Below are positions 16,179 through 25,338 of a DNA stretch of 64,000 nt, piece by piece. Within the stretch, counting starts at the first letter, position 1; the number at the start of each line of letters is the position of its first letter. Origin of the DNA: Thiocapsa bogorovii (lineage in GTDB: Bacteria > Pseudomonadota > Gammaproteobacteria > Chromatiales > Chromatiaceae); the NCBI RefSeq assembly GCF_021228795.1, contig NZ_CP089309.1:1240001-1304000 (forward strand), in the 5' to 3' direction. Under the pieces are notes generated by a model. It saw only the letters and a program-made list of their open reading frames with translations. It ran no database searches and had not been told where the DNA came from. A program made the translations under genes and the position numbers.

Positions 16179-16763
16179 CTACGCACGCGCGTCACCGTCC
16201 GGGGATGACGCCGCATCCCGAACATCGAGCTTGTTGCACAGGGTCTCGATCAAGAGTGCCTCGTCAATGGCAAGATCTTCCGCAACCGGCTGTGCGACAT
16301 CCAGACAGTGATAGACCAAAGCCCCGTCCCGATCCGTACCCACCGACAGGCTGCCCGGCACCACGCTGGTGAGGGCGCCGAGAACAGCGCGTGCCGGTCC
16401 CGGTGCAAGGCGGACCGGATAGGCCAGGTAACCCGGTGCGATCGACAGTCTTGGCCCAAAGACGCGCGGCAGCAACGAAAAGCCGGAGACGACCGAATTG
16501 CGGAGGACACGCGCCGCGAGTCGAAACAGCGCGCCATACCGCAGGCTCCCCGGCGTCGGCGGCAGCAGGCACACACTGGTCCAGGCCGCAACAGCCGCCG
16601 CCAACACGCCAACGAGCAGGTCGACAAGGTTGTCGATGATGGGACCGGCGAGGTCTGGCGCGGCGAGCAGCAGCCAGACGAGCAAGAAACCGGACCAACG
16701 GACGAACGCCGAGCGCATCACGAACAGCGTCGTCCGGGGCAGCTCATTCCCAGCGGTCGTCAT
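16179..16763 (-). CDS. mnhE: Mrp-type Na+/H+ antiporter subunit E
   Basis: This 194-residue protein shows the MnhE layout: two N-terminal membrane helices, then a soluble domain with VLGALTSVVPGSLSVG and LVYHCLDV, corresponding to the family's TLTPGTLxV and HxLD patterns. It begins 24 bp after the stop of the RND transporter gene, with no terminator between, so it is very likely on the same transcript. It is the first of six linked antiporter genes (E, F, G, B, C, D). Confidence 0.9.
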   Translation of the reverse strand: MTTAGNELPRTTLFVMRSAFVRWSGFLLVWLLLAAPDLAGPIIDNLVDLLVGVLAAAVAAWTSVCLLPPTPGSLRYGALFRLAARVLRNSVVSGFSLLPRVFGPRLSIAPGYLAYPVRLAPGPARAVLGALTSVVPGSLSVGTDRDGALVYHCLDVAQPVAEDLAIDEALLIETLCNKLDVRDAASSPDGDARA

Positions 16764-16787
16764 CGATCGATGGTCCGCGGATGTCGT

Positions 16788-19700
16788 TTAGGTTGCATTG
16801 ACGTCCTCTTGCCCCGCGGACGCAGCGCGCGGCGCGGTTCCTCTGAACCAGGTGACATAAAGCGTCGGCAAGAACACCAGCGTCAGCAGCGAGGCGACCG
16901 CCAGTCCGCCCATGATGGCGTAGGCCATCGAGCCCCAGAACACGGTCGGCGCGATCGGGATCATGCCGAGGATGGTCGACAGGGCGGTGAGCATGATGGG
17001 TCGAAATCGCGAGACACTGGCCTCGACCACCGCATCCCAGACCGTCTTGCCGGCGTTGCGCTCGGCCTCGATCTGATCGATCAGGATCACCGCGTTCTTC
17101 GCGATCATGCCGACGAGGGCGAGGATGCCGAGGATGGCGACGAAGCCGAGCGGTTTACCGGCGGCAAGCAAGGCGCCGACGACGCCGATCAGGCCCAGCG
17201 GCACCAGGCTCAGAACCATGAAGAGGCGCGCGAAGCTCTTGAGCTGGAAGATCAGCAAGCTGAGCATCAGCAGCAGCATGATGGGCACCACGGCGAACAC
17301 CGAGGCTTGCGAGTAGGCGCTCTCCTCCACCGCACCGCCCAGCTCGATGCGGTAGCCGGCGGGCAGGCTCGCGTTCAGCTCGGCGATGGGCGCTTCCAGC
17401 TCGGCCACCACGGTTTCCGGCAGGGTGCCGGGCGCGACATCCGCTTGCACCGTCAGGGTCGGTACCCGGTCGCGCCGCCACACCAGCGGGTAGTCCTGAC
17501 CGTACTCGAAGGTCGCAAATTGGCTCAGTGGAATGGTGCGCCCGTTCGGCAAGGACACCGGCAGGGTGCGCAGGGTCTCGACCGACAGACGCTGCCCGCC
17601 CAGCTCGCGCGCGACGACGTTGACCAAATAAATGTCGTCGCGGACCTGCGTAATGGGGGTGCCGGAGATGTTGGCATTGAGGGCCGTCGCGACCGCCTGG
17701 GAACTCAAGCCCAACTGACGCGCCTGTTCTTGGTCGATGCGGATGTGCAACTCCCGCTCCGGCTCCATCCAGTCGAAGTTGACGCGGCGCGCTCCGGGAT
17801 TCGCGGCCACGAGGGCTGCTAGATCCATGGCGATGTCGCGCAGCTGTGTCGGGGCCGGCCCGAGCACGCGATATTGCAGCGGCCAGCCCACCGGCGGCCC
17901 CAGCTCCAGCGGCGAGACGCGCCCGACCACCTCGGGGAATTCCTCCGCCAGCAGCTGTTCGAGTCGCGGCTGCAGTCGCTCTCTGGCCTCAATGTCGTTG
18001 GTGACGATGACCGCCTGGGCAAAGAACGGGTTGGCCAACTGCACGTCCAGCGGCAGATAGAAGCGGATCGCGCCCTGACCGATGTAGGTACTCCAGCGTT
18101 CGATCTCGGAGGCGAACTCGGGGTCTTCGCGCAGGATCTGTTCGAATTCGTCGACCAGGCGCTCGGTGGCGTGAATCGAGGCGTTTTGCGGCAGGCGCAG
18201 GTCGACGATCAGTTCCGGGCGATCCGAGGACGGGAAGAACTGCCGGGGCACCTGTGCCAACGCCAGGATGGCGACGACGAAGACGCCGAGCGTCAGCGCG
18301 ATGGTGACCCAGCGCGCGCGCATCGCCAGCGTCAGCAGGCCGCGGTAGGCGGTCACGGTCCAATTCGGTTTGTCGTCCGCTCCGGACTTTGGCGGGCGCA
18401 GCAGCACCATGCCGAGCAGCGGTGCGAACACCATGGCGACGAACCAGGACGCAAGCAACGCGATGCCGACCACGGCGAAGATGGAGAAGGTGTATTCGCC
18501 GGCGGAGCTCTGGGCGAAGCCGATCGGCACGAAGCCGGCGATGGTGACCAGGGTGCCGATCAGCATCGCAAAGGACAGGTGCGTGTAGGCATAGGTGGCG
18601 GCGCTGACCTTGTCGTCGCCGGCGGCCAGGCGCCGGCTCATGGCGTCGATGGTGGTCATGGCGTCGTCGACCATCAGGGCCAGGGCGATGATGAGCGCGC
18701 CGAGCGAGACCCGCTGCAGGTCGATGTCGACGATGTCCATCATCGGGAAGACCACCGCCAGCGTCAGCGGGATGGCGATGGCCACCACCGTGCCGGCACG
18801 CACCCCGAGCGCGACGAAGCTGATCACCAGCACGATGCCGATGGCCTGCCACAGCGAGGTGGTGAACTCGTTGATGGCGAGATCCACCGTCAACGGCTGA
18901 TCGGCGACCAGCCGCGGCTCGATGCCATGCGGCAGCTCGGCCTTGATGTCGGCGATGGCCCGGGCGACGTTGCGCCCGAGCGCCAGGGTGTCGCCGCCGT
19001 CGCGCATGGCGATGGCGAGCCCGATGGCCGGTTCGCCGTTGATGCGGAACATGGGCTGCGGCGGGTCGCTGAAGCCGCGGCGGACATCGGCGATGTCGCG
19101 CAGCCGCAGCATGCGATCGCCGACCGCGAAGGTGACGTCGGCGATGTCCTGTTCGTTGGCAAAGGCACCGGACACCCTAAGCGCAATCGTTTCGTCGCTG
19201 GTGCTGAGCTCACCGGCCGGGCTGACGATGTTCTGCGCACGCAGGGCGGCGATCAGCGTGCTCGGGTCGAAACCGAGACCGGCCAGCCGTTCGGCGGAGA
19301 AGTCGATATAGATGACCTCGTCCTGGGCGCCGAGGATGTCGATCTTGGAGACGTCGGGGACGGTCAGGAGTTCGGAGCGCGCTGCCTCGACCGCGTCGCG
19401 CAGCTCGCGATGGGTGAATCCATCGGAGGTGAAGGCGTAGATGATGCCGAAGGTGTCGCCGAACTCGTCGTTGAAGAACGGGCCGCGGATACCCTGCGGC
19501 AGCGTATGGCGCATGTCGCCGACCTTCTTGCGCACCTGGTACCAGGCATCCGAGACGGCTTGGCCCTGGGCGCTGCCGACGAGGTCGACGAAGATGGTGG
19601 TGCTGCCGGCGCGCGTGAAGCTGCGCAGGTTGTCGAGATTGGGCACCTCCTGCAGGGTGCGCTCCAGGCGCTCGGTGACCTGTCGGATGGTCTCGTCGAG

Positions 19701-19874
19701 CGTCGCGCCGGGCCAGATGGCCTTGACCACCATGGTCCGGAAGGTGAACGGCGGGTCCTCGGCGCGGCCCAGCTTGTAGAAGGAGCTGACCCCGGCGACC
19801 AGCACGGCGACCATGATAAAGATGGTAACCGACCGGTTGCGGATCGCCCAGTCGGAGAGGTTGAAGCCGCTCAT
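16788..19874 (-). CDS. RND-family efflux transporter, inner-membrane subunit (AcrB-like)
   Basis: This 1028-residue protein has the full RND layout of 12 membrane helices and two large periplasmic loops. The first helix (RNRSVTIFIMVAVLVAG) is followed by a porter domain, and the proton-relay acidic pair lies in LIIALALMVDDAMTTIDAM. The second half repeats the fold and ends with the helices around GFVAILGILALVGMIAKNAV. It is a proton-driven exporter working with the lipoprotein adaptor encoded just upstream, whose stop overlaps its start by four bases. No TolC-type outer-membrane gene is present, so it must use one encoded elsewhere. Substrate unknown. Confidence 0.95.
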   Translation of the reverse strand: MSGFNLSDWAIRNRSVTIFIMVAVLVAGVSSFYKLGRAEDPPFTFRTMVVKAIWPGATLDETIRQVTERLERTLQEVPNLDNLRSFTRAGSTTIFVDLVGSAQGQAVSDAWYQVRKKVGDMRHTLPQGIRGPFFNDEFGDTFGIIYAFTSDGFTHRELRDAVEAARSELLTVPDVSKIDILGAQDEVIYIDFSAERLAGLGFDPSTLIAALRAQNIVSPAGELSTSDETIALRVSGAFANEQDIADVTFAVGDRMLRLRDIADVRRGFSDPPQPMFRINGEPAIGLAIAMRDGGDTLALGRNVARAIADIKAELPHGIEPRLVADQPLTVDLAINEFTTSLWQAIGIVLVISFVALGVRAGTVVAIAIPLTLAVVFPMMDIVDIDLQRVSLGALIIALALMVDDAMTTIDAMSRRLAAGDDKVSAATYAYTHLSFAMLIGTLVTIAGFVPIGFAQSSAGEYTFSIFAVVGIALLASWFVAMVFAPLLGMVLLRPPKSGADDKPNWTVTAYRGLLTLAMRARWVTIALTLGVFVVAILALAQVPRQFFPSSDRPELIVDLRLPQNASIHATERLVDEFEQILREDPEFASEIERWSTYIGQGAIRFYLPLDVQLANPFFAQAVIVTNDIEARERLQPRLEQLLAEEFPEVVGRVSPLELGPPVGWPLQYRVLGPAPTQLRDIAMDLAALVAANPGARRVNFDWMEPERELHIRIDQEQARQLGLSSQAVATALNANISGTPITQVRDDIYLVNVVARELGGQRLSVETLRTLPVSLPNGRTIPLSQFATFEYGQDYPLVWRRDRVPTLTVQADVAPGTLPETVVAELEAPIAELNASLPAGYRIELGGAVEESAYSQASVFAVVPIMLLLMLSLLIFQLKSFARLFMVLSLVPLGLIGVVGALLAAGKPLGFVAILGILALVGMIAKNAVILIDQIEAERNAGKTVWDAVVEASVSRFRPIMLTALSTILGMIPIAPTVFWGSMAYAIMGGLAVASLLTLVFLPTLYVTWFRGTAPRAASAGQEDVNAT

Positions 19875-21142
19875 GGGCGGGCCTCGGCCTTTTCGACAGA
19901 CGGCTCGCTGGCGGTATCACCAGTGTCGTCGCCGGCCTCGCCACTGGTCGGTTCACCCACCTGACCAACGGCTGGTTCGCTGGTCTCGGCTTCGGTCTCG
20001 TCAGGGACCGGTTCGCCGAGTCGGCGCACCTGCTGGCCGGGGCGCAGGGTCTGGACGCCGGCGGTGACGACTAGCTCGCCGGCGTCGAGACCCTGCGCAA
20101 TCAGCACCCGGTCCAGCTCGAAGCGCGCGACGTCGATGTTGCGCAGGGCCACGGTGTTGGTTTGCGGGTCCAGCACCCAGACCGCCGGCGCCCCGCGGGC
20201 CGAGGTCAGGGCCGAGTTCGGGATCTCGATACCGGCCGCGCCGCCGAGCTGGATGCTGCCGGTCACGGTGGAACCGAGGCGCATGGCGGCCGGCGGATTG
20301 GCCAGCCCGACGCGGACCTGAAAGGTGCGTGTCACCGGGTCGGCCTGGGGCGAGACCTCGCGCACGCGTCCGCTGGTGGTGACCGTGGGGTCGCTGCTCA
20401 GGGCGACCGTGACCTCGTCGTCGGCGGAGCCCGACTCGATGACCCGAGCCGGCACGTCGAACACCGCGTCGCGGCCAGCTTCGCGGGCCAGGCGGACGAT
20501 CATGCGCCCGGCCGCGACCACCTCGCCGGGCTCGGCGCCGCGTTCGGTGACCGTGCCCGGTCCATCGGCCAGCAAGGTGGTGAAGCCGAGCTGGTTCTCG
20601 GCGGTCGCGACCTGGGCCTGGGCCGCCTCGACTTGCGCCTGGGCGGCGTCGCGCGCCTCGACCGCCCGGTCGAAGTCCGCGCGGGCGACGAAGCCCTGCG
20701 GCAGCATCGGCTCGAAGCGTCGCACCGTGTTGCGGGCCTCCACGAGACGCGCCATGGCGGCGGCCAGGTTTGCGCGCGCCGCATCCACCGCGTTGCGTTC
20801 GTTGACCGCGTCCAGGCGCGCGACCACCTGGCCGGCGACCACTTGGTCGCCGACGTTGACGGTGCGCTCGATCAACTGCCCGCCGACCCGAAAGGCCAGC
20901 GCGACATCGTCCTGAGCCTGGATGTTGCCGGTCAAGGTCACGCGCTCCCCGCCAGGCAGCTCCTCGACCGTCACGACCCGAACCGGGCGGATGGGTTCCG
21001 GCACCGGCTGGGACGCCTCCTCGTCGGTCGGCAGGCAACCGGTGAGCAGGGTCGACAACCCCAGGAAACAAACCAGGGACAGTTGGGCCTTTGAGAGAGG
21101 AGAGCGAACGTCGCGACAAGAGATCGGGGCAAAGGGCTTCAC
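19871..21142 (-). CDS. RND efflux periplasmic adaptor lipoprotein
   Basis: This 423-residue membrane-fusion protein starts at GTG 21142, chosen because GGAGAG lies 6 bp ahead and because it produces a signal peptide ending in the lipobox LLTGC at residues about 26-30. A lipoyl/hairpin region follows (VNVGDQVVAGQVVARLDAVN, then a coiled coil rich in AQAQVEAAQAQ), then a beta-barrel domain and an acidic, Thr/Glu-rich C-terminus (residues about 385-423). It bridges the RND pump to an outer-membrane channel. It heads an apparent operon that continues through the RND gene into mnhEFGBCD. An ATG 57 bp upstream is possible but less likely. Confidence 0.92.
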   Translation of the reverse strand: MKPFAPISCRDVRSPLSKAQLSLVCFLGLSTLLTGCLPTDEEASQPVPEPIRPVRVVTVEELPGGERVTLTGNIQAQDDVALAFRVGGQLIERTVNVGDQVVAGQVVARLDAVNERNAVDAARANLAAAMARLVEARNTVRRFEPMLPQGFVARADFDRAVEARDAAQAQVEAAQAQVATAENQLGFTTLLADGPGTVTERGAEPGEVVAAGRMIVRLAREAGRDAVFDVPARVIESGSADDEVTVALSSDPTVTTSGRVREVSPQADPVTRTFQVRVGLANPPAAMRLGSTVTGSIQLGGAAGIEIPNSALTSARGAPAVWVLDPQTNTVALRNIDVARFELDRVLIAQGLDAGELVVTAGVQTLRPGQQVRRLGEPVPDETEAETSEPAVGQVGEPTSGEAGDDTGDTASEPSVEKAEARP

Positions 21143-21495
21143 GGACAGCTCTCCAAGGTAGAAGAATCCAGGGATGGCCGAGGCAATCGGCGGGGCCATG
21201 GTAGCGCATTGGCCATCGGATGAGACCTCGAGTCATATGAGGACGTGCGGGCGATCTTCCGTGCAACGCTCGAACACGACGACGTCATACTCGTATGAGG
21301 ACGGCTCATCGGAGGCAAACGTCGCACCATCGGCTGCATCAATTTGGCGGCGGCAGTAAGTGACAAACTGCTAAGCGTCGGCTCGGACGGCAGCAGAGCA
21401 ACGGGCTGAATGAATTGTCCGCAATCAATACCTTGCGATGGTCGGCATCGCGCCCGCAAAGGCTGGTCGCAGATTGGTTCGAGCCGACAAAAACG

Positions 21496-21768
21496 AAGGC
21501 GCGAGTCTAGCAGAACGGGGGCGACGGACTCGTTGACCATCAGACGAACGAAGCGTGCGCCACCCGGGGATAACCGCCCGTTCGGGGCGGCACCCACTCT
21601 TGAATCCTCGGACCCGAAGTAGTCGGGATAGGCGCCCACACCGAGCCCGATGAAATTGACTTGCGGGATTTCCAGCGGGATCACGAAATCGTCCGCAAGG
21701 CTTTTCCGGGCCGCCGCCACCGCTATGGCGAGTGCGACGGCCACCAGCAGGCACGCCCTTATCGACCT
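21496..21768 (-). pseudogene. MipA/OmpV-family outer-membrane protein remnant
   Basis: One frame encodes a signal-peptide-like stretch (ACLLVAVALAIAVAAARKSLA) followed by PQVNFIGLGVGAYPDYFGSE and GGARFVRLMVNE, which is a clear match to the beginning of MipA/OmpV scaffolding beta-barrels (GVGAxPDYxGS). There is no usable start codon in this frame, and after about residue 80 the resemblance ends although the family runs to about 250 residues. It is therefore a truncated relic. It lies directly downstream of ygiW in the same direction, an arrangement that suggests a former ygiW-mipA operon. Confidence 0.6.
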
Positions 21769-21814
21769 ACTGCATTTCGCCGTTTTCGGTCCATCGGCAC
21801 AACGAAAACGACAC

Positions 21815-22162
21815 TTAGTTGACGAGCTCGAGCGACTGGACCCAGAGATAGACGGTGCCGGCGGCATTGCGGTCGACCTCGGCCAACAGCCGAACGGTCG
21901 TATCAGGTCCAACTTCACGGTTGCGCCAGACTTCGGGCTCGATCTCGACCCGAATCTCCCCCGTGCTGTCACGGAAGGTGAAATAGTCTTCCCGCAGATG
22001 GGCAACGATATTGCCGGTCACGGTGACGTAGGTGTCGACACGCGCATTGCGCGCCTGCTCGACCGTGCTGTCCTGCCCCCTCGCGTTCGGTCCAGTGAAT
22101 TGCGCCGTGGCGATTGCCGGCAGTAACAACAAGACCATGGAAACGATCAGCAAAACTCTCAT
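21815..22162 (-). CDS. ygiW: YgiW/YdeI-family periplasmic OB-fold (BOF) protein
   Basis: This 115-residue protein has a signal peptide (residues 1-20, ending AIATA) and a BOF domain: STVEQARNARVDTYVTVTGN, then EDYFTFRDSTGEIRVEIEP. This matches E. coli YgiW, a periplasmic stress protein, along its full length. YgiW genes commonly accompany two-component sensor genes, as here with the divergent histidine kinase at 22435. A copy of the recurring 20-bp promoter motif lies about 180 bp upstream, pointing toward this gene. Confidence 0.9.
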   Translation of the reverse strand: MRVLLIVSMVLLLLPAIATAQFTGPNARGQDSTVEQARNARVDTYVTVTGNIVAHLREDYFTFRDSTGEIRVEIEPEVWRNREVGPDTTVRLLAEVDRNAAGTVYLWVQSLELVN

Positions 22163-22314
22163 CGGAACCTCCTACAAAAGCGGATGTGAGTGAGACCGTG
22201 CCGCGGCGGCGGCACCAGCGCTACAGCGACCTGCCGCCCGCGCGTGCAAACCAGCAGGGTCACCGATGCCGGTATTTACAGGCCGCGTGCGACATGTGGC
22301 CTCGACATCGCGTC

Positions 22315-22360
22315 AAGATAAGCAACCCACAACCCCGGTAACATTGTACTTTGGTTAAAC
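22315..22360 (-). promoter_or_regulatory. Recurring motif site 1 with -10 hexamer, toward ygiW
   Basis: On the minus strand positions 22360-22341 read GTTTAACCAAAGTACAATGT. TATCTT follows 20 bases later at 22320-22315. The same motif and spacing recur at sites 2 and 3. The site lies between the divergent ygiW and histidine kinase genes and could control either. Confidence 0.65.
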
Positions 22361-22434
22361 AGGAGGGATTGAGCACGCGGGCTGGACACCTGCGCCAAAC
22401 GCGTGGACCCGGCAACCAGGCACTCGGATGAAAG

Positions 22435-24279
22435 ATGAGCTGGATAACGATTCTCTACCTCATGATGGCGGCCTTGTCGGCCACGATCGCCGGCATCTAT
22501 CTGGCGGCCTGGCTCATGCAGCGAGGCGCCTGGGCCTATCTCATGTTCGTGCTGCTCGCGCTCAGCATCGCCGGTCTCGCGGGAATGGAGCTCTGGATGC
22601 TGCGCGCGCAAACGCCCGCGGAGTATGCAACCGCATTACGCTGGTTCCAGGTTCCGGTCTGGTTCGGCTTTGTCGCCATTGTAGGTTTGGTCACGCTGCG
22701 CTTGCGGCCGCGCTTTCTGTGGCTGGGGTGGCTTGCCGTGGGGCTGCGGACGGTCGCGGTGGCAGCGACCTTCCTATCGGGGCCGAATCTCAATTTCACC
22801 GAGCTGACCGAAATCGAGCACGTCATGCTCCTCGGAGCGCCGGTCGCGCTGGCCGGAGAGGGTGTCCCCAATCCTTGGATGCTGACGGGTCAGGCGGCCC
22901 TGCTGTCGATGATCTTGTTCATCCTCGACGGGGGCGTCAGTGCGTGGCGGCGGGGAGAGGGCGTGCGGTCGCTCGCACTGGCGATCAGCATCTTTGTCGG
23001 CGTCGCGGTCGGCACGGCCCAAGCGGTGCTGGTGTTCTGGAACTTTGCCCACTGGCCGATTCTGGTCACGCCGTTGTTCGTCTTTGTTGCAGCCGCCATG
23101 GGCTCCGAGCTGAGCATCGGGCTGTTGCGAGCCGCGCGGGCGGAGCGCGACGCCCAGGCGAAGGACGCCGCCTTAAGCGTCAGCGAGCAACGCCTGAGCC
23201 TCGCGGCGGAGGCGGCCGATGCCGGGTTCTGGGGCCTCGATGCCCAATCAGGTGCGGTGTGGGCCACGGCAAAGACGCGCGAGCTCTTCGCGCTGCCTGC
23301 CGAGGGGGCGCTGAGTCTGGGGGATTTCCTGGAGCGGGTGCATCGGCATGACCAAGCGCGGGTGAAACAACTGATCGCGGCGGCGCTACGCTCGAACGAG
23401 CGCTATCGCACCGAGTTCCGGGTCGTCGACCCCGGTGGCCGGGTTCGCTGGCTCGCCGGCCTGGGTCGCAGCGTTGGCCCGACCGAAGCGGGTCCGCGCA
23501 CGCTGATGGGCGTGAGCGTGGACATGACGGCACGCAAGGCGATGCTGGACGCGCTGCGTCGGCAACGGGCACGGCTTGAACGCGTGTTTAGGGAAGAGAC
23601 CCTAAGCGAGCTGTCGGTCGCGCTGGCCCACGAGTTGAACCAACCATTGGCCATGATCCTGACCAACGCCGAGGCGGCCCAGGCACTGTTGGCCCAGACA
23701 CCGCCGAACCTGACCGAAGTCAAGGAAATTCTGGCCGATATCGCCAGCGCCGACCGGCGTGCGGCCGACGTGATTCGGCACCTGCGTTCGCTCCTCGAGC
23801 GCGGCGAACCTGACCGAGAAGACCTGTTGCTCGATGATGCGATTGATCGGGTGATCCAGCTGCTCGGTAACGACATCGACGACCAGTGCGTGACCTTGGA
23901 TCTGAGCCTGGCCGCGGACCTGCCCTCAGTGCAGGCGGATCGCATCCTGATCGAGCAGGTTCTGCTCAATCTCCTCAACAACGCCTGCGCGGCGGTGGCC
24001 GGCAACCCGGCGGGCGATCGCCGGGTCTCGGTCGCCACCCGCGCGCAGGCAGACGGGGTCCTGGTCGAGGTCACGGACAATGGATGCGGCGTGTCCGATC
24101 CGGAACGCATCTTCGAGACCTTCTACTCCACGACGCCCGGTGGGCTGGGCATGGGGCTGGCCATTGTGCGCTCCATCGTGAACAGCCACGGCGGGCGCGT
24201 CTGGGCCGAGTCGCCGGCTAGCGGCGGCGCCACATTGCACCTCTATCTGCCACTGACGGCGCCGCATCATGACCGATGA
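22435..24279 (+). CDS. Membrane sensor histidine kinase with PAS domain
   Basis: This 614-residue protein has about seven N-terminal membrane helices (residues 1-235), a PAS domain at about 255-370 (LSLAAEAADAGFWGLDAQSG) and a HisKA domain with the phospho-accepting His at residue 399 in ALAHELNQPLAM. The HATPase domain has its N box (LLNLLNNACAAV), G1 box (VTDNGCGV) and G2 box (GGLGMGLAIV). The H-box type resembles FixL/DctB-like kinases. The signal is unknown; a membrane-embedded sensor domain suggests a hydrophobic, redox or membrane-state cue. It overlaps the response regulator gene by 11 bp, so the two form one pair. Confidence 0.93.
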   Translation: MSWITILYLMMAALSATIAGIYLAAWLMQRGAWAYLMFVLLALSIAGLAGMELWMLRAQTPAEYATALRWFQVPVWFGFVAIVGLVTLRLRPRFLWLGWLAVGLRTVAVAATFLSGPNLNFTELTEIEHVMLLGAPVALAGEGVPNPWMLTGQAALLSMILFILDGGVSAWRRGEGVRSLALAISIFVGVAVGTAQAVLVFWNFAHWPILVTPLFVFVAAAMGSELSIGLLRAARAERDAQAKDAALSVSEQRLSLAAEAADAGFWGLDAQSGAVWATAKTRELFALPAEGALSLGDFLERVHRHDQARVKQLIAAALRSNERYRTEFRVVDPGGRVRWLAGLGRSVGPTEAGPRTLMGVSVDMTARKAMLDALRRQRARLERVFREETLSELSVALAHELNQPLAMILTNAEAAQALLAQTPPNLTEVKEILADIASADRRAADVIRHLRSLLERGEPDREDLLLDDAIDRVIQLLGNDIDDQCVTLDLSLAADLPSVQADRILIEQVLLNLLNNACAAVAGNPAGDRRVSVATRAQADGVLVEVTDNGCGVSDPERIFETFYSTTPGGLGMGLAIVRSIVNSHGGRVWAESPASGGATLHLYLPLTAPHHDR

Positions 24280-24889
24280 ACCGATGGTCTATCTGCTCGA
24301 CGACGAGCCCGAGATGCTGAAGGCTCTGACTCGACTGCTCCGCGCGGAGGGGTTTCAGGTTCAAGGTTTCAGCAGTGCGCGGGCGTTTCTTGGACACGCG
24401 CATCAGCAGGGCCCCGCCTGTCTGGTGCTGGACGTGGCGATGCCCTACATCGATGGCTTGGCAGTCCAGGAACGGCTGCACCAAATCAATGCCGAGCTGC
24501 CCATCGTCTTCCTCACCGGACATGGCGACATTCCCATGAGCGTGCGCGCCATGAAGGCAGGTGCGGAGAACTTCCTAACCAAGCCCGTGAATGCGGCGGA
24601 GCTGCTGCCGGCGATCCGCGGCGCGTTGCAACGCGCCGCGGATCGGCACTCCGAGCGCGAGGAACTGGCGGCCCTGCGGAAGCGACTCGCGTGCCTGACG
24701 CCACGGGAGCGGGAGGTGCTCGGCCACGTCATCGCCGGCAAGATGAACAAGCAGATCGCGGCGGACCTCGGCACCGGCGAGCAGAACATCAAGGTCCACC
24801 GCGGGCGTCTGATGCGCAAGCTGGGGCTGAGGTCGGTGGCGGAGCTGGTGCGGCTGGCGCAGCGGTTGGGCGTGCCGCCGGCAAAGTGA
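24269..24889 (+). CDS. FixJ/NarL-type response regulator
   Basis: This 206-residue protein has a receiver domain with acidic residues D11/D12, the phospho-acceptor D55 in LVLDVAMP and the conserved Lys in FLTKPV. A linker helix leads to a LuxR-type helix-turn-helix (residues about 140-200: LTPREREVLGHVIAGKMNKQ, then HRGRLMRKLG). It is the partner of the overlapping kinase. Regulators of this type bind short sites just upstream of the -35 region, which fits the position of the recurring motif found at five places within 22-40 kb; that link is an inference. Confidence 0.94.
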   Translation: MTDEPMVYLLDDEPEMLKALTRLLRAEGFQVQGFSSARAFLGHAHQQGPACLVLDVAMPYIDGLAVQERLHQINAELPIVFLTGHGDIPMSVRAMKAGAENFLTKPVNAAELLPAIRGALQRAADRHSEREELAALRKRLACLTPREREVLGHVIAGKMNKQIAADLGTGEQNIKVHRGRLMRKLGLRSVAELVRLAQRLGVPPAK

Positions 24890-25030
24890 GAGGGCGCGGC
24901 TGGCCTTGATTTGGCGTCTTTGGGATTGGCGTCTTGGGTGGTGGGCCTGCTCGATCGGCGTCGATTTTCAAATAGCTGGTTGTCCCGATCGCCGCGTGCA
25001 GCTTGGTCGAGCCGCTTACCGGCATTAGAC

Positions 25031-25048
25031 TATACCGCGATCTATACC
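25031..25048 (+). promoter_or_regulatory. Direct repeat in front of vapB, probable operator
   Basis: TATACC occurs twice, at 25031-25036 and 25043-25048, with 12-bp periodicity, 24 bp before the vapB start. VapB antitoxins usually bind such repeats for autoregulation. A GGAGAG ribosome binding site follows at 25060-25065. Confidence 0.45.
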
Positions 25049-25071
25049 ACGCGAAGGCAGGAGAGCTAAAC

Positions 25072-25338
25072 ATGCAAACCGCCAAACTATTCAAGAACGG
25101 TCGCAGCCAGGCCGTGCGACTGCCCGCGGAATTCCGCTTCGAGGGCGATGAGGTCGAGATCCGCCGCGATCCGGAGACCGGCGATGTGATCTTGAGCCCG
25201 ATGAACAAGTCCTTCCGTGACTGGCTGCACGAGCGCGACCGCCTGATCGCCAGCATGACGGAGGAAGAGCGCAAGGAGCTGGACGAATTCCTTGCGGATC
25301 GCGACCAGGGAGAAGATGTCGAGCGCGACTGGCCATGA
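25072..25338 (+). CDS. vapB: VapB-type antitoxin (AbrB/SpoVT fold)
   Basis: This 88-residue protein starts [20 protein letters not shown], the classic swapped-hairpin AbrB DNA-binding domain of VapB/VagC antitoxins, with [20 protein letters not shown] completing it. The C-terminal half is charged and would wrap the toxin. The ATG was chosen for its position 6 bp after GGAGAG. Its stop codon overlaps the vapC start by four bases, as usual for this module. Confidence 0.93.
   Translation: MQTAKLFKNGRSQAVRLPAEFRFEGDEVEIRRDPETGDVILSPMNKSFRDWLHERDRLIASMTEEERKELDEFLADRDQGEDVERDWP

Noticed and set aside
17874-19964. A 696-codon plus-strand open frame opposite the RND transporter
   Set aside because: Composition (Asp, Gly, His, Arg, Gln) and lack of motifs show it to be the antisense shadow of the RND gene.
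21174-21359. Short frames between the RND adaptor and the mipA relic
   Set aside because: Serine/threonine-rich random-looking peptides; a repeated TATGAGGACG sequence at about 21237 and 21294 was noted but not interpretable.
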